DNA of 38,001 bases from Pusillimonas minor (GCF_014237865.1 NZ_JACJUU010000018.1:1-38001); one strand, 5' to 3'; shown: positions 28,456 to 34,738, counted from the first letter of the stretch. The notes: generated by a model from the sequence alone, not told the origin. A program made the numbers and translations.

Positions 28456-28658
28456 CGTACCATCGAAAAATCAGGCTCAACTGATTTTTTAATTTTGCGT
28501 CCTTCAACCCAAGCAGTAACGTGTTCGGAAAGGACGATAGGCCGCCCCGACACTTCTTTGTAGGGAATGCCAAGCTGGTCAAGGACGTTCTTTTGCTTTG
28601 CAGCCAGATGGTAGCCTGTCAGCTCGACAAGGTCCGCTTTTGGCAGAATCGTTGTCAT
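28452..28658 (-). CDS. DUF4224-type small DNA-binding partner of the integrase
   Basis: A 68-aa protein with the DUF4224 pattern: LPKADLVELTGYHLAAKQKNVLDQ then GIPYKEVSGRPIVLSEHVTAW. Such proteins usually sit directly before tyrosine integrases in prophages and islands and are thought to be excisionase-like or to bind att arms. The 4-bp ATGA overlap with int indicates coupled translation. The AAGCAAAAG-encoded HLAAKQ is not the KorB operator sequence at DNA level. Confidence 0.8.
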   Translation of the reverse strand: MTTILPKADLVELTGYHLAAKQKNVLDQLGIPYKEVSGRPIVLSEHVTAWVEGRKIKKSVEPDFSMVR

Positions 28659-28691
28659 AGGATTCTCTCATCGTTCAGTAATCACTTTCCA

Positions 28692-28961
28692 TTAACGCTC
28701 TTGCGTTGAGTTGGGCATTTTGCGAAGTTGTTTAAGTGGTCCTCTTACGCAACCCACAGCGGCCAACAACGCGTTAACGTCCGTCTCAGGAAAGAGCAAG
28801 GCATGCAGGTCGGCGCGGGTGAGTCTTCTGAGCAGCTTTTCAAACAACTCTGCTTGCTCTGGGTTTCTAAAAACGACATAGACCCGAATCGGCGTGATCT
28901 GATTCGGGTTGTCGTTCTGGTCGCTGGGTGGGCCGTGCTCGTGCTTGTTTAAAGTATTCAC
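28692..28961 (-). CDS. Hypothetical 89-aa protein
   Basis: Not recognised with confidence. It starts with GTG (AAGG 11 bases upstream). A charged, Asn-rich N-terminus (KHEHGPPSDQNDNPNQ) is followed by a compact domain IRVYVVFRNPEQAELFEKLLRRLTRADLHALLFPETDVNALLAAVG, alternating strand and helices. It lies in the leftward cluster between DUF1173 and DUF4224 genes. Expressed coupling with its neighbours is plausible (33 and 56 bp gaps). Confidence 0.6.
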   Translation of the reverse strand: MNTLNKHEHGPPSDQNDNPNQITPIRVYVVFRNPEQAELFEKLLRRLTRADLHALLFPETDVNALLAAVGCVRGPLKQLRKMPNSTQER

Positions 28962-29017
28962 AGGATGCTTACCTTGTTTGCCAACCCAGATTGCTCAGTC
29001 AATGCAGTGCCCATGGG

Positions 29018-30286
29018 TCATTGGTGGTCAGTGGGAAAGTCGGGGACCTGGTCCCCGGCGGCGCCATTCCAGGACCACCAGTTACCTGGTCCGTATTGGG
29101 CGTCGTAGTGTGCGATCTTCTCTTGTTTGCGCGTCTGATAATCGGGCGTCGTCATACCCCACACTTCCATGGGGATAGGTGCGCCTCGATCCTTGAGCCA
29201 GAAGTCTGGAAATACGGCGTCCTGGCTATCGAAACGCAGCGGCTTTTCAAATCGACGCTGCTCAGCAACAAGCTTCTCAGCAATCAAGGCCTCAAACCCT
29301 GAGTCAACGGGTATCCATTCTTTAGTGACCCACATCAGTGCCAGATCATTGACCTCGGCCTGCAGGGCGCCAGCGACGATTGTGGGTGCATCAGTTTGCG
29401 CAATGACGATTGTCGGTTGAGCAGTGAACCAAGCACCCAGTTCGCGGGCGTATCGGCTTTGCCAATGCTCACGCACTTCGTCGCTGACGACCAGGTGGGG
29501 GATGCCATGAAACCCGGCAATTGGGAGGGTTGTGGATGATTCCAGACCTTCGCGATACCGCGCTAGCGGTGCCACCACCACAAGACGCCTGCGCTCATCG
29601 CAAGCGGAGCGTGCTTTGGCTTCGTTAAGCTTGCTTTGTGCGCCATCGGCTGCAGGTGTGCCAATCAAGAGGTTCTGAGCCAGTTTTACGCGTCCCGCAT
29701 AGGTTGTCATCGCAACACGCATCAGGTGGTGGTGCACGATACCTAGATTGCGTTTACCTTCCATGGCGGGCGACCAGGTGTTAAGGCCAGCGTTGGTCCA
29801 TAAGTAGTGCAGCAGGCCCAGCAAGGTCATGCTAGATTGCCCAGGACGGGTGCTCTTGGTCATTGCCGGCCCCTTTGGCGTTGCGTCGCCGTCTTCTGGG
29901 GCTTTGGTTAGGCGCTGTTGCAGCCCGACTTTTAGCTTGATTTTGACGTTACCGTCATCCAGCTCTTCGACAACACCGCGTTTGTAGGCACCAAGGCCTG
30001 AGGCATTGGGATCGACCCCGAAGAATACGCAGTCTTCAGCATGTTCAGGACCCGTGTCCGGAAAGCGTGCAAGGTGAAAGTGATCTGAATTAGTACGGCT
30101 GTGAACTGAAAGCCGCTTTTCACCTTCGCCCAGGCATTGGCATCGCACTACAGCTTTGCCATGGGCCATCATCAGCACCTTTTTCCAGGCGTGGCTAAAT
30201 TGGGCATCTGTTTGAAAGGCTGGGCTGTATGTTTGGGTTTGTTCACCCAGGCTAATCTGGACCGGGTAAATACGTTGGTCTTTCAT
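29018..30286 (-). CDS. DUF1173-family protein
   Basis: A 422-aa cytoplasmic protein. The N-terminus has a region with cysteines and histidines (VRCQCLGEGEKRLSVHSRTNSDHFHLARFPDTGPEHAEDC) that could bind metal, as in the DUF1173 family found on plasmids and integrative elements. The C-terminal part (FPDFWLKDRGAPIPMEVWG ... YQTRKQEKIAHYDAQYG) resembles a PD-(D/E)xK-like nuclease fold pattern of Asp, Glu and Lys, but this is only suggestive. The biological role is unknown. It overlaps the 84-aa gene by 4 bp (ATGA). Confidence 0.75.
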   Translation of the reverse strand: MKDQRIYPVQISLGEQTQTYSPAFQTDAQFSHAWKKVLMMAHGKAVVRCQCLGEGEKRLSVHSRTNSDHFHLARFPDTGPEHAEDCVFFGVDPNASGLGAYKRGVVEELDDGNVKIKLKVGLQQRLTKAPEDGDATPKGPAMTKSTRPGQSSMTLLGLLHYLWTNAGLNTWSPAMEGKRNLGIVHHHLMRVAMTTYAGRVKLAQNLLIGTPAADGAQSKLNEAKARSACDERRRLVVVAPLARYREGLESSTTLPIAGFHGIPHLVVSDEVREHWQSRYARELGAWFTAQPTIVIAQTDAPTIVAGALQAEVNDLALMWVTKEWIPVDSGFEALIAEKLVAEQRRFEKPLRFDSQDAVFPDFWLKDRGAPIPMEVWGMTTPDYQTRKQEKIAHYDAQYGPGNWWSWNGAAGDQVPDFPTDHQ

Positions 30287-30537
30287 TGTTGCTCGCTTTT
30301 ACGTTTGAACTGTTGGGCGAACTCCCAGACTTGCTGTTCTATCTGATCAGACAAAGCTTGAGCTTTGCTTAAATCACCTGATCTGGCCATTTCATTGTTA
30401 AAGGCTTTGCTGCTTTCGTTTAGCGCAAGAAGCTCACCAAAGCTCAGGAAGCCGCTGTTGTCGTTGTCTGGGGCTGAGTAGTGGGCGTATTCTTCTTCAA
30501 GCTGCTGGCGTAATCGCTCAGTATCAATATGACCCAT
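30283..30537 (-). CDS. Hypothetical 84-aa acidic protein
   Basis: Unrecognised. Mostly helical and highly charged (TERLRQQLEEEYAHYSAPDNDNSG ... QIEQQVWEFAQQFKRKSEQQ), possibly coiled coil. It is the first gene of the leftward cluster that ends with int, overlaps the DUF1173 gene by 4 bp and is preceded, about 160 bp upstream, by a KorB-type operator and a DnaA-box pair. No clear ribosome-binding site precedes its ATG. Confidence 0.6.
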   Translation of the reverse strand: MGHIDTERLRQQLEEEYAHYSAPDNDNSGFLSFGELLALNESSKAFNNEMARSGDLSKAQALSDQIEQQVWEFAQQFKRKSEQQ

Positions 30538-30649
30538 GTTGAGTTCAGGTAAGCGGGTAGTTGTATATATGGTTAATTGTTTGCCGGGCTACTCTGAAAG
30601 CCTGTATTGCTGGGCGTTTAGCGATTGAGTGCGTGACTTATAAAAAGCG

Positions 30650-30672
30650 TTATCCACAGATAATGGGGATAA
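30650..30672. promoter_or_regulatory. Inverted pair of DnaA boxes
   Basis: TTATCCACA (exact DnaA box) is followed after five bases by TGGGGATAA, the inverted copy with one change. It lies 25 bp from the KorB-type operator at 30698 in a 227-bp intergenic region. I infer a possible replication-origin or DnaA-controlled promoter; there are no iterons and no replication initiator gene in view. Confidence 0.5.
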
Positions 30673-30697
30673 CTTAGACTCAGTGACGCCTGCGCTG

Positions 30698-30710
30698 TTT
30701 AGCTGCTAAA
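30698..30710. promoter_or_regulatory. KorB-type operator O1, upstream of the leftward int cluster
   Basis: CTGTTTAGCTGCTAAACAG is a 19-bp palindrome around the TTTAGC-N-GCTAAA core. It is one of nine copies of GTTTAGCNGCTAAAC in the element and the only one left of the repressor region. Confidence 0.75.
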
Positions 30711-30764
30711 CAGATGAGTACGGCTTAAATGCGCTCGGCGGTGGAAAACCAAACCTAAACAGCT

Positions 30765-30989
30765 CTAATTCAAGCGGATTTTCAAGTCGCTTTCGGTATC
30801 CAACACCCAAAGCCAAACATCTCGTAGGCGATAGTCGTTTTGGGTGCCGTGAACCACATAATCACCATGGCCACCGATTGACACTGGGAACAATGCGCCA
30901 GGGCTGGTTTGACCATAGTATTTGCTGCTTTTTTTGAGCTGCGCGTAGATCTGAGTGCTGTAATTAGCTGCGGTTTGTTTGCTTTCCAT
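30765..30989 (-). CDS. Hypothetical 74-aa protein
   Basis: Unrecognised. A small soluble protein (ANYSTQIYAQLKKSSKYYGQ, then FPVSIGGHGDYVVHGTQNDYR and VWLWVLDTESDLKIRLN) with a mixed strand/helix pattern. The ATG has AAGG six bases upstream, which supports it over an overlapping frame starting at 31012. It is the first open frame after the long folded leader driven by the repressed promoter at 31490-31518. Its C-terminal YRLRDVWLWVLD pattern suggests a compact domain, but I cannot name it. Confidence 0.6.
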   Translation of the reverse strand: MESKQTAANYSTQIYAQLKKSSKYYGQTSPGALFPVSIGGHGDYVVHGTQNDYRLRDVWLWVLDTESDLKIRLN

Positions 30990-31026
30990 ATCAACCTTGC
31001 TTCAGTAATCAACCTAGAAATAAGTC

Positions 31027-31440
31027 GGTTACCAAAGCGGCCTCAGCCAGAGGCCTTGTAACCTACCCGCCGAGATACCACGACGGGGGTAGGGTGCTTT
31101 GATCCCGTTTGAGGCACCAGTCGCTGTCCCGGCGTGCCGGTTCGATAGGTGCTATTCAAGCGGTGCAGTCTTTGCTGCCGTCATCAAACGATTACGTCGC
31201 CATCGTTTGAAGTAGGGTGTTCTCACGAACATACCTGGCGTCCATTTGCTAAAGGGCAATGCTTGCCCATGGAACCCCGGCTTTACGCGATGGGTAGCAT
31301 CGTCAGGCCGGAGCCCTTCGAACCATCACGCAAAACGACCTCATCGGTCTGCCGGTTTTCATTCCTTTATCTCCAACCGGAATACAATGGGTTGCCGCCC
31401 AGTCATCTGCCAGTCGGAACCGGTAGAAGGGTGCGGTGTT
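31027..31440 (-). ncRNA. Highly folded ~410-nt leader or RNA, no gene
   Basis: The 620-bp stretch 31013-31635 has no supported gene but at least five strong hairpins. They are GGTTAC/GTAACC enclosing GGCCTC/GAGGCC (31027-31063), CTACCC/GGGTAG (31063-31092), TCAAACGAT/ATCGTTTGA (9 bp, 31184-31210), GGGCAA/TTGCCC (31254-31268) and CGATG/CATCG (31288-31302). A strong leftward promoter at 31490-31518 would transcribe all of it ahead of the 74-aa gene. It could be a regulatory leader, a small RNA, or a folded single-strand promoter/origin used after conjugative transfer. No known RNA family is recognised; the strand is inferred from the promoter. Confidence 0.45.
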
Positions 31441-31464
31441 TATCAACATCGGTTGTTAAGGAGC

Positions 31465-31518
31465 GTCCCGTTTATGGGAAATTGGCTCTAATATATTCCC
31501 ATATTCGGGAACTGTCAA
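31465..31518 (-). promoter_or_regulatory. Strong leftward promoter with two repressor operators
   Basis: On the minus strand TTGACA (31513-31518) and TATATT (31490-31495) are separated by exactly 17 bp. That spacer is filled by the palindrome TTCCC-N6-GGGAA (31496-31511). A second copy with one mismatch (GTCCC-N6-GGGAA, 31465-31480) covers the expected start point. The same palindrome lies in the repressor/Cro intergenic region at 32086. Binding of the XRE protein would block both the spacer and the start site. Confidence 0.75.
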
Positions 31519-31635
31519 ACTCATTTACGGATGCTGAATCTTTGAAATTTGTTTTTGTTGTATTTGGATGAAAACGGTTACTAGGTCTTTAAAAAAACAC
31601 CTTCAGACCAAACCAGTTTCAAATTAACGCGCTTT

Positions 31636-32052
31636 TCAGCCGGCTTTGCGACGAAAAGACTTGTTGGCATTCCGCACTTTCATCTCAACGAATTCACGAA
31701 TAGCCTCTTTTGTATCGCTCGAAAGCCCTTGGTAGTCAGCTTCGCTTATGACACCAACAAACGGCCAAACTACCTGCTTATCATGATTGCTCTTCAGAGC
31801 AGGTGGATCAGTAGGATCAACATTTTCCACGAGCATTTGCCAGGGCTCTAAGTTAAACGCCCGTGCAATGTCCTCTAAGTTATCTATTCTTAGTGCATTT
31901 TCGCCATTGCGCGCACGGGCAATTGTTGATTTCCCAACGCCAGAGCGAGCAGCTAACGCCTCAAGTTTTTCATAGCGTTTACCTTCTCCGACAAGCTGGC
32001 GAAGGTTTTTGCTTAATGTTTCGATTGCTTTCTTACCCATTTTTGGGATCAT
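31636..32052 (-). CDS. XRE-family (CI-like) transcriptional repressor
   Basis: A 138-aa protein with a helix-turn-helix: YEKLEALAARSGVGKSTIARARNGENALRIDNLEDIARAFNLEPWQMLV. The C-terminal half (VVWPFVGVISEADYQGLSSDTKEAIREFVEMKVR) is probably for oligomerisation; it has no LexA-type Ser/Lys protease pair. It is divergent from the small HTH gene with the operator TTCCC-N6-GGGAA between, and upstream of the leftward promoter carrying two more such sites. I infer that it is the master repressor of the element. The start could also be Met5 at 32040. Confidence 0.85.
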   Translation of the reverse strand: MIPKMGKKAIETLSKNLRQLVGEGKRYEKLEALAARSGVGKSTIARARNGENALRIDNLEDIARAFNLEPWQMLVENVDPTDPPALKSNHDKQVVWPFVGVISEADYQGLSSDTKEAIREFVEMKVRNANKSFRRKAG

Positions 32053-32057
32053 GCCAC

Positions 32058-32101
32058 TGGTGAATAACCGTTAGTGGGATATAATTTCCCAAAAAAGGGA
32101 A
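32058..32101. promoter_or_regulatory. Divergent repressor/Cro control region with operator
   Basis: The palindrome TTCCC-AAAAAA-GGGAA (32086-32101) lies inside a leftward promoter (TTTCAT, 17 bp, TATATC on the minus strand) and over the start point of a rightward one (TGGTGA at 32058, TATAAT at 32080-32085). One bound repressor could control both. Confidence 0.65.
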
Positions 32102-32113
32102 TGAAACTAATCA

Positions 32114-32338
32114 ATGACTACAGATAAGCACTTCCTCGGCGATGTTTTGGCTAGATTACGCACGGTTAAACATTCCGACATCAAACAGATTAGCCATGCT
32201 TCAGGCGTTCCAGAAAGCACGGTGCGAAAACTTTACTACGGTGAAGTTGCCAACCCACGCGTACAAACTGTACAGGCTTTGCACGACTATTTCAGCCGCG
32301 AAGACTTAGATAAACAGCTGAAAGTTGCTGATCATTAG
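32114..32338 (+). CDS. Small Cro-like helix-turn-helix protein
   Basis: A 74-aa protein that is nearly all one helix-turn-helix domain: ISHASGVPESTVRKLYYGEVANPRVQTVQALHDYF. It is divergent from the XRE repressor across a single operator, the layout of cI/cro switches. It precedes incC-korB by 96 bp, a gap that holds two KorB operators. The ATG is in a weak ribosome-binding context (AGGGAATGAAACTAATCA). Confidence 0.8.
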   Translation: MTTDKHFLGDVLARLRTVKHSDIKQISHASGVPESTVRKLYYGEVANPRVQTVQALHDYFSREDLDKQLKVADH

Positions 32339-32356
32339 TCTCGCTTGTATTTCATG

Positions 32357-32369
32357 TTTAGCAGCTAAA
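32357..32369. promoter_or_regulatory. KorB-type operator O2
   Basis: GTTTAGCAGCTAAAC, 66 bp before the incC start. A degenerate half (GGCTGCTAAA) follows at 32384. Confidence 0.75.
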
Positions 32370-32404
32370 CACTCTGGACAGGTGGCTGCTAAATCTTTGC
32401 CGTG

Positions 32405-32417
32405 TTTAGCGGCTAAA
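32405..32417. promoter_or_regulatory. KorB-type operator O3
   Basis: GTTTAGCGGCTAAAC, 17 bp before the incC start codon and next to its AGGGAG ribosome-binding site; it would block transcription of incC-korB. The G centre fits the IncP consensus TTTAGC(G/C)GCTAAA exactly. Confidence 0.8.
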
Positions 32418-32434
32418 CACTTAGGGAGTTTCTT

Positions 32435-33196
32435 ATGAAAGTACTTGTTGTGGCTCAAGGTAAGGGCGGGGTGGGTAAGACCGCCAGCGCCGCGCATATT
32501 GCCTTTTATGCCCGTGAGGCTGGGTTGCGGGTGTTGGTGATAGATCTGGATACTGGGGATTTGACCAGGACGTTGGCCGAGTATCAGATTGATGGCGTGG
32601 CCAGTTCGCTGTTCACGCAGGCCGGCGTTTCGTGTTTAGCAGCTAAACAGGAAGATGGGTCAGGCTGTTTAGCACTGGTCCCTGCAGACAACCTTTTAGC
32701 TAACTTGGTGTTCCTGCCCTTGGAACAGGCGCAGCAGCAGTTTGAGCAGAGCCTGGGACGTTTGGCAGCAGAATATGACTTATGTGTAATTGATACGGCA
32801 CCCGGGTTGGGCATTGCCAAGGCCGCCGCATTGCATGTGGCTGATGCGGTCATCTCGCCGGTGGAAATGGAGGCCTACTCCATTGAAGGCATTAAGCAAA
32901 CGATGATCACGGTGCTCAATGCGCGCCAGAAAAATCCCAAGCTGTCGTTCCTGGGGATTTTGCCGAGCAGGGTGGATACGCGTAGCCCACGTCAGATGGC
33001 TAACTTGAATCAGGTTCGTGAAGCGCACAGCGCACTCATGGCGCCACTAGTGATCGGTTTGCGCAGCAGCGTTGCCGAGGCGTTGGCGCATGGCATGCCG
33101 GTCTGGAAACTACGTAAGACATCGGCCCGTGCGGCCGGTGCTGAAATGCGTGCCCTCGGGAGTTATGTCTTATCCAAAGTAGGAGTTGCCCAATGA
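32435..33196 (+). CDS. incC: IncC/ParA-family partition ATPase
   Basis: A 253-aa deviant-Walker ATPase. Walker A is GKGGVGKTASAAH, then LRVLVIDLDTGDLTRTLAEY; Walker B is LCVIDTAPGLG. It lacks an N-terminal DNA-binding domain, like type Ib ParA and the short IncC form. With KorB it should position or stabilise the element, useful when it exists as an excised circle. Residues 67-72 (CLAAKQ) are encoded by a KorB operator (32635-32647) placed inside the gene. A good AGGGAG ribosome-binding site precedes the ATG, and the stop overlaps the korB start (ATGA). Confidence 0.88.
   Translation: MKVLVVAQGKGGVGKTASAAHIAFYAREAGLRVLVIDLDTGDLTRTLAEYQIDGVASSLFTQAGVSCLAAKQEDGSGCLALVPADNLLANLVFLPLEQAQQQFEQSLGRLAAEYDLCVIDTAPGLGIAKAAALHVADAVISPVEMEAYSIEGIKQTMITVLNARQKNPKLSFLGILPSRVDTRSPRQMANLNQVREAHSALMAPLVIGLRSSVAEALAHGMPVWKLRKTSARAAGAEMRALGSYVLSKVGVAQ
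32635..32647. promoter_or_regulatory. KorB-type operator O4, inside incC
   Basis: GTTTAGCAGCTAAAC, read in frame as C-L-A-A-K-Q (residues 67-72). Half-sites TGTTTAGCA (32666) and TTTTAGCTAA (32695) follow nearby. Confidence 0.75.
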
Positions 33197-34155
33197 AAAA
33201 CCATACGGATCGTTTAGCAGCTAAACAGGGCAGTGGGTTGGATTTATCCAGTTTGGGAGATTTGGCGTCCATGTTGCAAGCGCCAGTCGCAGCAGCTCAG
33301 TCATCTGGCTCACCCAAAATGTTTGATCTGGATCACATCCGGGAAGACGAGGGTAATTTTCGTACTGAGGGAAATCCAGGCTTCACGGATGAGAGCATTG
33401 CCGAACTGGCAGAGAGCATGAGCGAGGGGCGAGGTGTGAAGTCGCCCTTGTCGTTGCGGCCAGACCCTAATGCGCCTGGCTTCTACATTATTAACCATGG
33501 TCATAGGCGTTATCGCGCAGCAAAAGTCGCGGGGCTGGTGCAGGTGCCGGCGTTCGTTGACGAGGGTTTTGATAAGTTCGACCAAGTCATTGAGAACATT
33601 CAACGTGAAGCGTTAACGTCCCGCGAGATTGCCGATTTTATTGGTAGTGCCCAGGCTGAAGGTCATTCGCTAACGGACATCGCTCGATTGTTGGGTAAGT
33701 CAAAAGCATTTGTTTCGCAACACGTGGCTTTGTTGGATTTGCCCGAGCCGGTGGCAAGGGTCTTTCAGGAAGGGCAGATCAAGGATGTGACGCTGGTTAA
33801 TGAGCTAGTCCGTGCCCATCGAGAAAACCCCGAAGTCGTTGAAGCGACGCTGGCCCAACCCGGCGACTGTTTAGCCGCTAAACAGCTGACCCGTGCCAAG
33901 GTCAAATCTCTACGCAAGAAAGTCCACGTCGAACCTACGCAAGCTATTAATGCGGATGATTTGCCGTCAGATGCATCCCAGTGGCAAGGCGTTGCCGAGC
34001 GGCTTTCGGCTCTGCCGGGTGTTTCAGTCAAAGTTGATGCGTTGCCCGGCGGGGCGATCGAATTGCGGTTGGTGGCGTCAGGTGCGGCTGCGTTGCAGGC
34101 ACTGGTTGCACAGCTAGGTATTGGTGCCGGCGGTGATAGTCCGTTTAGCTGCTAA
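33193..34155 (+). CDS. korB: KorB/ParB-family centromere-binding protein and repressor
   Basis: A 320-aa ParB-like protein. The N-terminal CTPase-type box is INHGHRRYRAAKVAG after SLRPDPNAPGFY, the helix-turn-helix is LTDIARLLGKSKAFVSQHVALL, and a C-terminal domain (ALPGVSVKVDALPGGAIELRLVASG) would dimerise, as in KorB. KorB of IncP plasmids binds TTTAGC(G/C)GCTAAA, and the matching palindrome occurs nine times around here, so I assign the operators to this protein. Two operators lie inside this gene (codons 7-12 RLAAKQ; 226-231 CLAAKQ) and a third covers its stop codon. It is co-transcribed with incC and followed by a prepilin peptidase gene. Confidence 0.88.
   Translation: MKNHTDRLAAKQGSGLDLSSLGDLASMLQAPVAAAQSSGSPKMFDLDHIREDEGNFRTEGNPGFTDESIAELAESMSEGRGVKSPLSLRPDPNAPGFYIINHGHRRYRAAKVAGLVQVPAFVDEGFDKFDQVIENIQREALTSREIADFIGSAQAEGHSLTDIARLLGKSKAFVSQHVALLDLPEPVARVFQEGQIKDVTLVNELVRAHRENPEVVEATLAQPGDCLAAKQLTRAKVKSLRKKVHVEPTQAINADDLPSDASQWQGVAERLSALPGVSVKVDALPGGAIELRLVASGAAALQALVAQLGIGAGGDSPFSC
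33213..33225. promoter_or_regulatory. KorB-type operator O5, inside the 5' end of korB
   Basis: GTTTAGCAGCTAAAC read in frame as R-L-A-A-K-Q at codons 7-12. Confidence 0.75.
33870..33882. promoter_or_regulatory. KorB-type operator O6, inside korB
   Basis: GTTTAGCCGCTAAAC read in frame as C-L-A-A-K-Q at codons 226-231, between the helix-turn-helix part and the C-terminal domain. It has the C centre of the IncP consensus. Confidence 0.8.
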
Positions 34156-34156
34156 A
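34144..34156. promoter_or_regulatory. KorB-type operator O7, over the korB stop codon
   Basis: GTTTAGCTGCTAAAC supplies the last two codons (Ser-Cys) and the TAA stop of korB, 17 bp before the prepilin peptidase start codon. Confidence 0.75.
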
Positions 34157-34172
34157 CACTGACGAGGTTGCC

Positions 34173-34637
34173 ATGGTGAATGTGACGCTAGTTTCGATAG
34201 GGGCGAGTGGGTTGTTGTTTGTGATGTTGATCTGGCTGTCATGGATCGATATCAAACATGGTCTGTTGCCCGACCTGTTGACCTTGCCGCTGATGTGGGC
34301 GGGTTTGCTAATCAATATTCATGAGGTGTTTACGCCATTATCCGATGCGGTACTTGGCGCTGCAGTGGGCTATAGCGTTCTATGGATCGCCAATCAGGTG
34401 TATCGGTGGCGAGCCGGTCAAGACGGGATGGGGTACGGCGACTTCAAGCTGATGGCGGCGCTCGGTGCCTGGTTAGGTGTTGACGCTCTGCCCTGGGTGC
34501 TGATTGGCGCTTGTGGGGCTGGTGCTATTGCCGCCACCGTATGGCGACTTGCGGGGTCCATGAAAGCCGATCACCCCTTTGGGCCGTTCTTGTCAGCGGC
34601 CGGGGTGGTCGTGATGATCAAACTTTTTAGCAGTTAA
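34173..34637 (+). CDS. A24-family (type IV prepilin peptidase) membrane protease, short form
   Basis: A 154-aa inner-membrane aspartic peptidase with about five hydrophobic segments. The two catalytic Asp residues are Asp26 (LSWIDIKHGLLPD) and Asp90 in the GxGD motif (GMGYGDFKLMAALGAWLG); HPFGPFLSAAG near the C-terminus is also family-typical. It lacks the N-terminal methylase part of PilD, like CpaA/TadV types. It probably processes a pilin-like protein of a conjugative or type IV pilus system elsewhere in the element; no pilin gene is in view. A degenerate KorB operator overlaps its stop codon (34626-34638). Confidence 0.85.
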   Translation: MVNVTLVSIGASGLLFVMLIWLSWIDIKHGLLPDLLTLPLMWAGLLINIHEVFTPLSDAVLGAAVGYSVLWIANQVYRWRAGQDGMGYGDFKLMAALGAWLGVDALPWVLIGACGAGAIAATVWRLAGSMKADHPFGPFLSAAGVVVMIKLFSS

Positions 34638-34664
34638 ACATGGGCACCGGGTCCGGTTCGACTG

Positions 34665-34677
34665 TTTAGCCGCTAAA
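34665..34677. promoter_or_regulatory. KorB-type operator O8
   Basis: GTTTAGCCGCTAAAC in the 101-bp gap before the next gene; 38 bp from O9. The degenerate TTTAGCAGTTAAA at 34626 precedes it. Confidence 0.8.
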
Positions 34678-34702
34678 CATTGTCGTGATCGCTGGGTGCT
34701 TG

Positions 34703-34715
34703 TTTAGCGGCTAAA
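34703..34715. promoter_or_regulatory. KorB-type operator O9
   Basis: GTTTAGCGGCTAAAC ending 23 bp before the ATG of the 229-aa membrane protein, so this gene probably has its own KorB-repressed promoter. Confidence 0.8.
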
Positions 34716-34738
34716 CACCCTAATACAGGAAAGCGGGC

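Noticed and set aside
28452..28658. HLAAKQ in the DUF4224 protein as another operator-encoded hexapeptide
   Set aside because: The DNA there does not contain TTTAGCNGCTAAA; the similarity is only at peptide level and is probably chance.
30614..30625. GTTTAGCGATT as a further KorB operator
   Set aside because: Only the left half matches; the palindrome is not completed.
31149..31571. 140-codon plus-strand frame in the folded leader
   Set aside because: Composition is not protein-like, there is no ribosome-binding site, and it runs antiparallel to the strong leftward promoter.
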